The translations under genes and the position numbers were made by a program. The notes under the pieces are model-generated. The model saw nothing but the letters and a program-made list of their open reading frames with translations. It was not told where the DNA came from and searched no databases. This document shows, one piece after another, positions 13,501 to 28,500 of a DNA stretch of 64,000 nt; the stretch's first letter is position 1; each line of letters opens with the position of its first letter. This DNA is from Owenia fusiformis (Eukaryota > Annelida > Polychaeta > Sabellida > Oweniidae), in contig CAIIXF020000001.1 of NCBI GenBank assembly GCA_903813345.2, forward strand, positions 4,960,001 to 5,024,000, in the 5' to 3' direction.

Positions 13501-16500
13501 AACATACTAATTTATGTCAAACTCACTCAAATATGCATGGAATATTGGCGAAACGGGTAATTTTCATATTAAAATGAATTGGTCGTGAAATAGTAGTTAA
13601 ACCACCAGCCGAACACCGAGATATTTTAGTAATGGCTACACTATTTGAAATATAACTGAGAAGTCCACTGGAAATTGAACGTTTTTATACGATATATACT
13701 AGTCCTCCGTATTTTGTATTCCATATGTTTTCCAAAGGAAATTATAGAAAATGAAAACAATACTTGTAATCGTATTGACAGCTGAAATATATAAAAATCG
13801 AAATGATAGGAAAAATGTATGAACATGTGTACTGAATGATCACATTCATCTGGTTTTATTTCCCGAGAATTTTGAACTAGTCTTTTTCTGTGTTGAATTG
13901 TTAAAATAAAGATTAAAAATTATATTTTTGAGTTTGATCAATGGTTTATATCAAAAGAATAAAGATATTAATCATAATAAATGGGTGGGGCAGATGAGTA
14001 ATGCGCACGCGCAACGAAGCATTTTAAGTGCAGTGTAACACCAAATAATTGCTTCGTTAGGGTTGGATAAAGCCAGTGTGGACACAATTTTTTCGCTAAC
14101 CTTCGTTACAAAAATGCTTCGTTAGACTCAACCCAGCAGTGTAACAGGTACCAATATGTTACAATTTCATGGTTTGGTTTTATAAAATAATGGCAAAGTT
14201 GTTCAAGTTTACAGACAGTTCCGTGACTGAACATCCTGAACGACGTACATGTTCTTGAAAACATTCTCTGACATGTGTGATCGCTTAAGGCACATGGCAA
14301 TATAACATCATTTGAACAAGTGTCAGTGTGTGGGGCTAGATCATTTACAGAAGCCAGATTAATAATTTCATTAGTCATTGTTGTGGCAGCACTTGTAGGT
14401 ATGTATCTGGTCCTTTTAAATTCATTACTGTTACATAAAGCACATTCCCATTCATTCCTCTAAAAGTATATAAAATAAACCAATTTGCAGTTTTAAAGTT
14501 CTAGTACTCAATTTTGCCAAAGAACAGTACTACTATGTTCCTATGACCATTGATGGACACATTAACATTCCAATATAACATTCAGATGAGGCACAATAAT
14601 TTTATTTTGCTATATTTTCTTAATTTGCCTTATTTGATTCATTGTCCTATTATCGTTCATCGGTTACTCTGAGAAGGGTCAATGCGTTGAAGATGCTCTT
14701 TCATCAGTGTATACATGGTTTGATGTCGTTCCCATGGTTATTAAAAACAGACACCTCAAGATTCAATGAATTGTTTCGTACCTACTTGGTTTGCGTCGCT
14801 GTGACCATGTATGATGATTCAATCTGTTGTTTTCCATATTTTGAGGTTGCAGATATTGGCAACACATTCCACTATTTCTTTGTGGATTGTTGCAATGAAA
14901 TCGAGGCAAACTAGTAGGCAATCCAATGTTGTTAGGAAACTTGAATTGAAGAGCTTGAAATGATAAACCATGACATCTCATTTCTTCTCAGCTTTGAGAT
15001 CACTCGTGAAACAGACAGATGCTATGATTGTCAGAATGCTTGACATTTTTGAATGAAGGTGGTCATTTTGAATTTTTTCTTTGCAACACTAGTGTCTGAG
15101 TAGATGTACTAAAGGTAGACAATGCAGGTGCACAAAAATGAATTAAATGTATAGGGAATTCGGTCCGGTTAAAGGCTATATTACGATAAACTCGTAATAT
15201 AAATAACACTCAAAGTTTTGCTTCTTGTGCATAACTCCTTTAATCAAGGAATTATTAGGAATTACACGACATTATTTACTTTACACTGAGGCAAAAATAA
15301 GGTGATACATTTAGTATATCAAGCCCGGTTTATTTTCTTAAGTAATTTACTTCATATTGCTGCATGATATGATTATTATAAGAGGCTTTAATAGTTACAT
15401 TCTGAGGGTAAGCTCCAATAATATAAGATTAATTTAAAGGCCAACAAACACATTCATATTAACAATTTATTCCAAGAAAATGCATATGGTTTAATATGGC
15501 TCATTCTAAGAGTTTTATATGTTTACTATAATCGATTGCCCGTCATTTCAATTCTGAACAATTTGTAATCGTTAATAAAGTTACGCATCGTTATGGAACA
15601 TCAGGCTCATCAATATTTATGTGAGAATCGATTGCTGAGTCAATTAGAGTTCTAGGCCTCATCCGCTTACTCTTGAAGCGGTCCCGGGGTAGCTGTGCTC
15701 TCCTTATTAGAGGTAATATTACATGAGTCAATGTCCCGCTGCGCCTGACCCAATCACTTATTCGTTTTACTTACAGTTAGAAGACCCCGTCGGTTAGCTT
15801 CCTATTTTTTGTAAATTCTATTATTTTGACTATATTATTATCATAGATAATAGTAAAAATGATGATATTTAGGAACATAACACAACATGAAATGTATGTA
15901 CATGTTGTAACATTTGTTATGTGCACTCGAATGGTCAGATCACGTAGAGTACTGTATATATGAAGGGGTTTCACGAGAACAGGCAAAATAATGGAAATCG
16001 CCTGTTGCCTGCTATTTATGAAGCACCTGATACAAGTGACCAAAACTTGATTTACATCACGTTCCTATCACGCCTGATTGTAGTGTAATTGTGGTTTATT
16101 TATTTATAGTTTCAATGCAACACTCAATAATATGAATTTGATTATTGACCCGTCGGCCGTATGGAGAATCATACCAAAGGAGATGTGCGCTTGACACTTT
16201 TATCCTATTTTGCGAGTCGGATTTAACTTTTCCGAATAAAATCACTTTTCGAGATCATATGCCGCTTAACCGCCATGTTGGGTAATAACTTACGATAATT
16301 ATATCCGATGCAATAGTAAACACCCAGCTTTAATCATTGTTAGAAACACAGACGTCTTTATTATTAGTAACATAATGTCTTAGTACCATGTGTGTAAAGA
16401 CATGAACATGATATAACAATTTTGTGGGATTTGCCAGATACCAACCCCTCCAACAGAGAGTTTGGTAGACGATTACATATGGTGTTTCAATACTCCAATC

Positions 16501-19500
16501 TAAGTGAAACCTTATATGTAGGTTCCCACGGGGTATTCAGGTTCCAGGTAGTCATTAAAAACCGGATCGATATAAACCGGTCAGGAACCTGAAGTCAAGC
16601 TCACAGAAATATCATTTCACAGATTTTCTTCGGTGTACCAAACTGATTTAAAGTATATCATATAAAATGTCACTGTTTTCTTTGATCAAAGTATACAAAT
16701 ATATGGAACAATATGCATTCAAAATACCAATCTGTGAGCATAGATGCGATACTCTTGTTAACTTAAAATTGTCGTTTCCTTGCTCTGGTAGTTTTTGCTG
16801 AATCCATGTCCAATTTCTGTTGATCCAGTTTTTATTTCCTACCAAGTTCCAGGTCATTACAAGCAGAGTTTTATAATGCTGTTTCAAATGCTAATTGAAA
16901 AGTACAGATGTGTGGAAAGTATCAACGAAAATGATTAATAACATGTTGAATAGCGAGCTGGAGAAGTAGAAAAAATGAATAAGGTTCAGTGATCTTCACA
17001 CAGATGTCTGATTTAGCAGAACAACAGGTTACTGTTTAAATGACACTCGCCGAATGACATTGTTATCATGTCGAACGTAATTCTACAGCATTTTCTCATA
17101 ACAAATAATGAATTGCAGCATTAGCCTCAATTTTCAGAAATCTGGTGTCCGTTTACATCATGTCATGGCGTATTATTGGCCTTATGATTCGTTCAATAAA
17201 GAAATTATTTTTATATTTGTCTATTTTAAATCCGATTCGAAAAGAATAGGTACCGCTTGACAAAATGGATTTCCCAGGTCCTGGGATTGCCGTTCTATAG
17301 TTCGAGAGATACAAATGGACATAGAATGTCCAAGTTCCACCATCCGTACTTATGTGTCCTCGTAAAGAATGTAAAGGCCCCTAGTGTGTCCTGTCCATCA
17401 ACTCAATCCACTCATTTATTTGGTCAATAATCTAGTGTGTCCGGTCCATCAACTCTTTCCAATCATTTACTTGGACAATAATCGAATGATATTCTTCTCT
17501 GATGTATCGAGTGAAACACACTCTTGACATTAAAATGTTTAAAAGTTATCTAAATAATGATCAAATCTGGACGATATATAATGTGCATTTAAAGCCCCTA
17601 ATGGAATACGTGTTTATGCCTTAAAGCTTTGTATCATCTGCAAAACCTAAAACAAAACTTATTTTCTGAGTTGAAATATGTATTATCTTCTGTTTCTCAT
17701 TTCCCAATAATATTTTGTGAATTTCAGAAAAATTTGGAGAATTGAAATCCCCGAAACCAATGATAAGTGAATACTTCTCATCATGAAATGTAAGGTTAAT
17801 AGAATTCACACAATGGGAATGAGGTATTCTGTGAGGTACTGTACTTGTTCATGTAGAAAGACTATTACACACAAAAGTTTTAGAATAATCATGTGAATAA
17901 TGATTTTCTTCTTTCAGACTAAAACCTATTATGATCCCATATATGAGGAATTGGAAAATGGAACAAAGATATTAGGTAAGTCATTCAATTACATTCTAAG
18001 TTATGCCCATAGTACAATTACAAATGTCACTAGTGTAGCACAAGACTTCCTGCTTTGTACTGTAAAAGCTCCAAAATATTATTAAATTATTAAATATTAT
18101 TAAATATCATTGCAAATAAAACAAGGCTTAGTGTGAATGAGATCACATCACACAGGTTGCACTAGTTATTTAGCGACAAAGAATAAAAGATATATACAAT
18201 TGCAACTATATTCCACCAGTGGTGCAGTGAAAAGGTTCACAACGCTTCACTCAACATTTTTTCTGGTGCAACATAGTATTTATGGCAGCCGTTTTTAAAG
18301 AGTGTGATAAATCAAGAAACCTGTTTCTAATATTAGGTCATGGTTTAAAACTCATCAGCCAATTTACAAGCTTTTTGATGATTGTTTTTTAAATGAATCT
18401 GCCGCCATTTTATCACAACTCAACATATCTATCGTAAATCTATAGAGTCTCATAGCTAAAACATATTAAGTTATATCAAAACAACAAAAAACGACCATAT
18501 GCTCAAATCTAGTACTCTGTCGTCTCGTTGAAATATTCATGAAGTGGTTGAGAAGGACTTTAATGATCATGAATAACCGAATTTGTTTGAACTGTCCAAT
18601 GGTAAATGACTGTGTTTACATTGTATTTGGAGAAGTAATAATGTTAAGATGAAGTTGAGATATTCTTTTTGTGCATTGTGTAATGTATACAACGACTTTT
18701 CCAACCATTTTGATATAACTGTTGCTCCCTTGAGCTGTGTCCACACAGATATCACACGCTGGAAAGATTCGTTGACATCCAGTGTGGGGCATTGAGGTAT
18801 CACAATTTAGAAAGCGAGACAGTTGAATTGTTTTATATCACCCTGTAGAGGGTATTTGATAATGGCCATCCCCCCAGTTATCGATCCTAGATGACATACA
18901 TCCATTGTGATCATATGAAAGTCTAGACTTGAAGCAAGTTTGAATTAGCTCAGCACTCAGCAGCATTTGCAACTTGCTACAAAAAGTGCTCATTTGATTG
19001 ATGGCATGCACTCGAACAGTCACATCGTGTAGGAATAAATGACACAATGGATGATTATACAAGTATCTGCTCCTCTCTTTAAATTATCGGCCCTTGGGCT
19101 AAGATTTCACTATGTTGCCCTTTGAAATGGGGCTATTAGTATATTGAATAGATTATTGGGCGTGTTATGTAGGATTGGCTATTGACGAGGGATGGGGTCA
19201 TTATGAAACACCCTGTATTCTTACAATTGCAATTTATGAAAATTTGAAAATGGATCTTAATTTTGATTTCCCCAAAATATTGTATTTTACTACGAAGCCC
19301 ATATAAGATTTATTTCTCTTTTCTGTTATAGTAAGATGTAGCTAATGTATCGGTTTTAACCAATGATTAAGCCTTCAACTCATCTATAATTGATTCGACA
19401 TTATAGATACTGGGAACACTTTGAATTCCCGTGGTAGTCCATGTTACTTTTAAATTGTATTTAGAGTCCAACAAAAGAAGCGATGGCGCCTATTTGTTGT

Positions 19501-22500
19501 CATAGAAACCAGTAAATTGTATAATAAGAAAACAATTATGTACCCTCGATAAGTTCCCATATCCCAAGGGAAATTATATTTCCTACAGAAATCTCGTTGT
19601 TGACGGTTATATTAATGATTTTCAACACTTTAAAAAGTAAAACCCGCCAAGTAAATGAATTTTGCCCTAAATTAAAGCAAGACATGTTATATGACTTGCC
19701 AAGTCTTTTCGCCTTAATTCTTTCTTGATTTCTCCGGCGACCATTTGGATGCACCAGACTATTTTCATGATTTCCCTGCCTTTCACGTTACATTCCCAAA
19801 CGTTTGTCATCCGGGAGTTTTCATCGGATAGTATATCAAAGTCCATCAATGCTTGAATCTTAATTTTGTTCATACTATTGTACAATAACATCTTACAGTA
19901 ATTTGGCAAAAGATGAATCTTTTAATCGACAAAAGCTGCAACCGGGATGGGGGCATTCTGATACTCATAGCATCTCACTCTCTGTTGCATCGCTATCCGG
20001 AAGGATAGAGATGGAGAAGGCGTGGCTTACCACGATAGGATGGGGGTCTAATACTGCTTTAATATCGTATATCAGCGAATATTGTTTGTGAAATGAGTGT
20101 GTGTGTGTGTGTGTGTGTGTGTGTTGGGGAGGGTACTCCAAAATTCACATTAAGTACTTTCCAATTTTTACATGGATCTACTCTGTACGTCCTTGACAAA
20201 TTTCTCAACAAATTGGAACCATCCTCTTGAGATTTCAATACTTTATTTTGAATTTATCTTAATTGTTTGAAATGGTCGCGTTCCTAAATGGAAGTCGAAA
20301 CCAATCATTTCATTAGCTCAGCCTGAAGTAATCTTCCTAAACATGGAGTAATTTTCTGCCGTGAACTGAATAACTTAATTGTATCTTTGTGTTCAGGTCT
20401 CTTCATGTCACACCACACTAAATAATCTTTAACAATTAGGGTCACGGCTGGAGCCATACAATTTGCAATTGAAAAGTTGGCCTAGATTCCTTACTCAGTG
20501 CAGTATATGTTTAGTATATACGCATAACTGGGACTTTTAAATGTGATAATGAGGATTTTATTCTCTAAAGTCATACGATTTCTCGTATGTATTCTAGCAT
20601 TAGAAAAAATTGCGAAATACACAAGTAATAAAGATGTTCCCTGTTATCTCAACTTTGTTCCATACAAACCCCTTGCTGACAGTTAGAGCAAATATATGTC
20701 TATGTATACAATGCACATAATGTATCATTGTGCATTTCAATTAGCATTGACACTCTATTTCTCAAGTTTCTATTGACCTTTTACATTACATTATTTTTAT
20801 TGTCTGTTTATTTTTCAGTCGAAAAGAGATCCCGCGTTGGTAAACAAGAGGGGATGAACATCCTAGGTATACTCGTTTTTACTATAGCCCTTGGCATCGT
20901 TCTTAGCAAGCTTGGGGAAAGGGGTCGTACTATCGTTCAGTTTTTTGACGGACTGAACGAGGCGACCATGATACTCGTCAACATGGTAATATGGTAAGTG
21001 TGTATTATGAATAAAACAATGAAATTACTTTAAATTATACAATGCAAACCCATTTGCCCCGGGAAGTGCAAGCGCAAGGGACTTTGTATATTGCTTTTTA
21101 TCGTGAGAAGATTTAGGACATGTTCGCTGTCTAATTACCTTAAACGATTTTAAGTGCTTTGTAAATGTATGCCATCGTATGTCAGCATTTATCAAGTAAA
21201 CGCTTTTTGATAAGCTTTGCGTGCTTTCTCATAGAACATATAGGCTAATACATTCGCTAATGTTTGCTTCATATCAGAAAGTGAAAGGATGTAAGGACAG
21301 TTATTTCTGCCTTCTGCCTTGTCATAAATATAAAATTTATTTACTTTTGTGTATAGCTTTATTCATGCAAACTGTTAATAACACAATATCACACGAGTTA
21401 CTTCGCATTGAATACATTATAAGTCACCTATTAATGAAAGTGAACAAAAATTAGTCTTTAAAGGAATATTCCTTGCCAAACCATCTCTCTCCTCATATGG
21501 TAGCTATAACCATATATATGCTTGCCATGTTTAGCAAAACACGCAAAAATGTTTTGATATGGTCAAATTTGATCACTTAGAAATGTGATGCTCAATTCCA
21601 GTAAGCTGCCATCTTTTAAAATTTCACACAAAGTGATATCATCGACTCTTAACTTTGCATATAGCATTAGGCGAAGAGCTATTAAGAATTACAAAACCAG
21701 CTAAATATTCTTTTTCAATTGTGTATCTTATTTAATCCTTCTGAACATCTCTTCTTTTATTCTAAGTTGACAAGCCCTGAAAATATTTTTGCACAGAAAG
21801 TAATGATCACTTGTCTAGAAGTGATTTTGTGCTACTTTCCTATACTGTTATGGGCAAGGTTATAGAAGTTGAGAGTTGATGACATCACTTCCTGCAAGAA
21901 ATCTTAAAAGATGGCAGCTCACTGGAAATAAGCACTAGATTTTTAAATGATCAATATTGACCATATTAAAACATTTTCCCATGTTTTGCTGAATATGGAA
22001 ACTATATATATGATTATAGCTACCATATCAAGAGAGAAAGGGTCTGGCAAGGAATATTCCTTTAAATGAAAGTCATATTGCTATTAGAGCATTACACTGG
22101 CTGTGCTCAATCAACACAATTCCTGGAAAATATTGCGCTTATCTTTTAAATATCTATATTTTGTTTATACTAGAGTGTTTCATGGCTAAGAAAAGGACAG
22201 AGGTTTTCCTGCTGTTCTTAAACAAGTTTTGATATCTAACATTAAGAGCTCACAAAGCTGCTGTCCACATATCTGAGATATACTACTCCATATAGTCTAA
22301 CCCCTGGGCAAACCTTATCCTCCTTTCGTGATTCTAAAATCTCTTAAAGAACTGTTGAAGGTCCATATAATTACATCCCATCATCCCTAACACCACCCAT
22401 ACCTTCGCAATCCATATCTATACCAAGATTTCTTGTTTAGTGGGGGACGTGATGTATTTTCCCCGATACATTCATTATTCAGTAGTTTTGAGAGCTTAAA

Positions 22501-25500
22501 TCTCAACACCGAGGGCTGTACTTACGTACATCCTTTTAAAATTAGATGGGACGACTTTGGCGACTCCATTTATAAATCAATCTCAAAGCCAAGGGGAGAC
22601 TCGTGACTTTTGAGTAGATTTCCCTCTTTATGTTGTAGAGTCCTCAATACTAAAACGAATTTAAATGATGAGTGCAAGGGCAGGTGTAAAAACTCAATAT
22701 CATTCAAATTGTAATTCCACACAAGGGAACAGTTCACCATTCTGATTTATTATAGCCCCTCTTTACCAATGGATAGAACAGTCTGTGGGTCCCAAAAGGA
22801 CAGTTCTCCACTTCACAAAAGGATTATAAAACAGATAATAAACGTCAGTTCAATTATACTCCTTTATTGCATATCCACAATAGCAGAACATATCATTTCC
22901 AAAAGGCTACTTCATCCTCTCTTGTCTAATGATCTTTCCTGCAATCTTCTAAGTGGCTTCCTTCCTGGACAAGGCATCCAGTCTCATTTGTTTAATGAAT
23001 TAAGAATTCAAAATAGATTGTTGCAATGATAATGAAAGTATGTCAATGAACGATGCGTTTACACTTAGTTCATTAGGCAAATTGATGAACCACATGCGTT
23101 TTAGATTTAAATATATTGTCACGAGAACGAATTAACAATTGAAGAAGCTATTGACATGACGTGTTGTTTGTTCTAGTTTCATGCTAGTATATGAATTTTA
23201 CCTTAGACTGTTCTTTGTGAACACATTAGCAAAACTTATTTCCTCTATCACCGTTGGTGCTAAAATACGTATGCTTAACATCGCTTTTCAGAAATTGTCT
23301 TAATATTCCTATCCATGCGCTTGATAGCAACAATGCCATGTATGATAGCAACAATGTCATTCGTACAGTGTATTTTCTTCAATGTCTTTAACTTTTATTC
23401 AGTCGTGCATGGATGTTTGGAAAACATATTTTAACACCACAAAATAACATTTTTGTAATATTTTGTACTCTTTATTCCAGGTATTCACCAGTTGGTGTAA
23501 TGTTTCTGATAGCAGCTAAACTGATAGAGATGGATGACATTGGAGAAACAGTTCGACAAGTGGGCATGTACACTCTAACTGTATTAACTGGACTTTTTAT
23601 ACATGGCTTTATTGTGCTACCTTTACTCTATTTTCTTTTGGTACGCAAGAACCCATTCAGATTTATATATGGAGTGTTGCAAGCTATCATCACAGCATTC
23701 GGTACTGCGTCAAGGTAATACATTATTATTAGATTTGATTATTTAACCATCCCTGTTGAGAAAGGTCAACGTGTTATCTTAAAGTCAGACATATTGTGGT
23801 TGTGATAATGAACTTAACTCTATAAACAGGAATCAAATAAAAACATCCCTTCAATTCTCATCATTATGTACAGGGTGACCACTATGTTCAGGAACTTGTA
23901 ATCCTATTATATCTTCACCAATTAAAATAAATTGTTGAAGTCAAATGGGAAAAATTTATGAGCATAACAAAAGGCATTATTGTGCAAGTATGTCACAATG
24001 GATACGAATTGTCACATGAGCAGCTTTACATCGTGACACGAGGCCTAAACATGGTATTCATGTGTGGTCAATGTTCCAACTGCTGGGAACTTAATAATAT
24101 CTCCTCAACTAATTCATAAATTGTCAGACGGATAACTACTTGAGAAATAGGTGTCCATAACTTGCAAAGTACGTTATCGCATATTGAAGCACTTCGTTGA
24201 ATTGAACATTCTTTATCAATTTCAGTAAGATTTTCCACCTGGACATTCTACTTACAAAGGTAGCTCAATGTATCAAGTAAATGGTCAAGTTAATTGTCCA
24301 AGACGTTCTAAATATGCCATGTTTTCGCTGTTCCTATCAAAATATCCAATCGTGATCGCCTTCTTTAATTTTTGCGGAAATGATATCAATAAGTCAATGA
24401 CTTAAGAATGTAAACCGGGAAAATCATTGACTGATATAATGCAAGAAAAGATTGATAAGAAACAAGCACCTCGTTATGTGTACACACTCTTTTACTAATA
24501 TAGAAATTCTGCAACGAGATTGTTGGACACTATTTACCCCATATACAGCACTATTTCATGCCTTTCATCAAGTCACATATCAGATTAATCGAAGCGACTT
24601 CAAAAATGAATGCATGATTATAACTTTCTAACCCTGATAAAGTGGATTGCTAACTATCTCTATCTAAGTGTTATTTTACAAATATTCCTGCTACAAAATT
24701 GAATTAAAGTAAAACCAACCAAATATTCCCCAGCAATAGCAACCAATATTTCCCCGGAAGTGACAAAACAATTTACATTGTACATGAACTTTACCTTCCT
24801 GCACCAGTCATTAATATCTTGAACACGATAAATTGATGGTTGCTCTGCGCCAACAAAAATCATTTTACTCTAATTTCAAGCAAGCCAGAGCACTTATTTT
24901 TTAGGATGATTTACCGTTCGAGTCGAAATCAACCTTGTATAAATAGTGATGGATTTGATAAAGGTCTACTGAACCCACCCGTTTCAACTGTGCATCCTCA
25001 AACAATGAATCAAATCACAAATTACATTCCAATTAAATGACAAGCCTTCTTATTCTAACTCAAAGAGCCATGGAAGGCCATCAATAATATTATACTTATA
25101 TGTTCTGATAAAGAAAAAATCATCTGTAATATGATGTGATATTCACTAGATTCTTCGAGTCACAATCAAGACAAAAAGTTTGGAGAAAGATTCTTGGAGC
25201 ACGTATTGCAAAAGGTTGTACCCTGTATTTAATAGCTAGAGGACGTATCGAGACGTATTAAGTGAAGTATTATACATCCCTTTCACGACTTGAGTTTATT
25301 TCCCAAATGAGGATAGTTAAACGATCAGTTAATTCATCATCGTGTCACCAGTAACCCTTTAAATTATGTTAGTATTGGCATTCTGGAATTATAATACAGA
25401 CAAAGTGATGCATTGAAGGATTTTTAATTAATTATAGCATGTAGGAATTTATCGGTTATCTTCATGTGCAATCGAGTTGCAAGTTCCCCAGTCTTGTGTG

Positions 25501-28500
25501 CAGGATGTGAAAGTCGTAAAACGTCAACAGTAGCATAGAGACGATCTTATTGTATGAAACACACTTCTGGATCGATTTTTAGACATTGGGGAGCTAACTT
25601 GGCTGCCAAACCATAAAAATCTGTAAAATGCACGATGCATCAAGTCATATCATCAAATAATGATGACGATGATGATAATGCAATTTTGGTATCTAAGAGG
25701 CAAATATGTCCAAATGAAGTTGATTCATGTTATTGTTAAGAGGAGTGAATTTAGTGATGGAGGTTAATGGTAGAGTTTAATCAGAATGAAAAATTGATTT
25801 CAAAATTATCTGGCGACTATAATAAGGCAATGATAGCCAATCATACCAAATTATCTATTTTACAATTTTGTAAGGCATTTTCAATGATAACATTGAATGA
25901 TCATTGACATACTCTAAGAATATGGTACGGGACCATCAATTATCAGGTCAAATACATAATTGTAATTACATAATAATATAATACTACATGCTACATAATG
26001 CTAAGTCATTAGTATTATAGGGCAATGCATGCACAATACCTTCAGCTAGTATACCTTCAAAGATGTCAAATAATTTGCAATGCATCGCTTTGAAAAGGAT
26101 CCCCATGGTATCAGTAGTTGTAATGTAAAAATAGCATGGATCGTGATACACTGACACTTGCAAAGTTCTGAATATTCATGCAAAACACTTGCTGTATAAC
26201 ATGCGTTATTCCTTTGAGAAATTCCATTATGGTTGAAACAACTCGATATTAGCTTACATATTAGCCCTCCAGGTACCTTGCTTCCTGGTAACACTCGTTG
26301 GATCGCCTGTGTGAATGGTTCAGCAATTACATCACAGAACCTGAACATCAGGGGTATAAATTTGCAATTCAGAAATCCATTAATACTCTCATCATCAAGT
26401 ACATTTCAAGCTTCTGTAACAATGCATCGTAAGCCTGTGTTGAGTAGAATAATGGAATAGAATTATCTCCGATGTTAATTGTAGATTGATGACAAGGCAA
26501 GGAAGGGAACTAGAAATCAAATGTCAATTCTATATCAGAATTGACAACCAGTATGATTGAAAGATAGATGAATAAAAATATAAAGTAATAACACCAATCC
26601 TTAGCATTGAACCATTCGTAAACTTTTTTTTTAGATAATCCTTCTTGAACTTATGTAGTGGTACAGTATCATGCATTGTTTATTAGTTCCTTGTGACCCT
26701 AAAATACCATTTGAGAGAGAATGCAAAATCCAGAATGCAATATTCCAAATTTTTCGAAGATGTTCAAACGTAACATTTTGAAAAGAACATGTGAAGCATT
26801 TTCATATTTTTATAATGCGCCTTGCACTGTACAGTATAATGGAGTATTTGATGATTAAAAATTCAACTTTTATTTGAAAAATGGCGGAAAATTTGAATCT
26901 TTGAGAAATAAAAAGTTAGATAAAAAACTTTTTTCAAAGGAGGCCTTTAAACAAATCAACGAGTACCTATCCCATCGGTTTAAAATCCAAATATACAGTA
27001 TCTACATATAGATCATGTGCTTTCCATGTTTACTAGCCTCAGTATTGTGAGGTTCCAGAAAGCTGACCTTTCAAACTTGTAAATTGCTATTTCTTTCATC
27101 TCATAGCTTTATCTCAGATCTCACTAATTATAATTTGAAACAATATTATATGTGTGAACTTTTTGATTGACTTCCCATGCTTGATTGGAGAGAACATCTG
27201 AAATAGATGAGTAGCTTTTGATCTCTAATTGTTACGATGTAGGGAGAGGTGCGTACGCATCGAGGAGATTTTGAGTTTGGCAACGGAAGAGTGAAGGTGT
27301 TGTAGTACACAGTTAAGATATACATATTTTAAGAATAGAAACACTTGAGTTTGATTAATGTATTTTTGTAAAATCAACTCAAAAGCAAGACCCCAACCAT
27401 ATCTATTCGTTTTTTGTTGCAGTTCAGCGACTCTTCCAGTGACATTTAGATGTCTTGAAGAAATAAATGGCGTGGACAAGAGGGTGACACGCTTTGTTCT
27501 ACCGATAGGCGCCACTATTAATATGGACGGTACCGCACTTTATGAGGCAGTGGCCGCCATCTTTATTGGTCAGATCAATGGCTATGACCTAAACATAGGC
27601 CAAGTTATAACTACTAGGTAGGTTGAAAACTACGGAACCACCACTTGTTCAGGTTATCACTCGTTACAGTGATGGCAAAACACTTAGACCTATATTTACT
27701 ATCGGGGTTATGTTTTGCTGTAATAATTTATTTCACTTCCACTAACTGGAATCTTACTCAAGTTAACATCCCACCAAACGAAGTTCTTGAGGAATATAGA
27801 GAAGCTGTCTGTTTGAAGTCCACCCGTCTGTCTGTTCTTAAATACCGGTTGTCGGATTTACCTCAAATAATATAATGTGTTGGTGCTTGACCTCTGTTTG
27901 AACGGGAATGTTTTATATAAACCATTTACTTCCACTTACGGCTGCCACTTTATGTGAAAATATAATTCATGATATCTCAAATATACTTGAATTGGTTTCA
28001 AAACAACTGCTCAACTCAAAGTAATTTGGGTATTTTGATGGAATGTGTTTCGCTGGGTGGGATTTGCTTCTCCGTGGAGTTTTTCTTGTTTTCGCATATA
28101 GATTGTGGCAAGCTAGAATCGTATGGTGTGGTTATCAGTTAAGTGAATGCTAAGTGCTGTTCTATCAATTTCACTTCGTGGAACCCTGTCAATTTAATCA
28201 GCTTTATAGCAGCTTTTGCAAATAAAAAGGGTATTAGGAAACGCTTTCATGTGCATAAGCCAATCTTCAAGTCCAAGTAAGACTATTTTCGTAAACATAA
28301 TATTTCTTGATTTCAGTTTGACTGCAACATTGACATCAATAGGTGCTGCTGGGATACCACAGGCATCCCTTGTCATGATCCCCATTGTACTGACCGCAGT
28401 CAACCTACCAGCAGACGATATAGCTATTATACTCACCGTCGATTGGTTATTGTAAGTTTCTACAAATTAATTATCGAACACTTCCCCTAGTTACATTTGA

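Larger units (their letters stand above)
8849..17917 (+). other. Large intron 2 of the transporter
   Basis: This 9.1-kb intron separates the 43-nt exon 2 from the 58-nt exon 3 of the SLC1 gene. It starts GTAAGT and ends in a pyrimidine-rich TTCTTTCAG. It contains the TA-flanked MITE at 10745-11173, the CCTGTTACAC element at 12427-14148 and a tandem duplication at 17381-17483. No further coding exon is recognisable in it. Confidence 0.8.

Noticed and set aside
17621-17809. Minus-strand frame containing GFGDFNSPN and GFADDTKL
   Set aside because: The two strings recall LINE endonuclease and RT boxes, but they lie only about 35 residues apart with nothing family-like between, so chance similarity is more likely.
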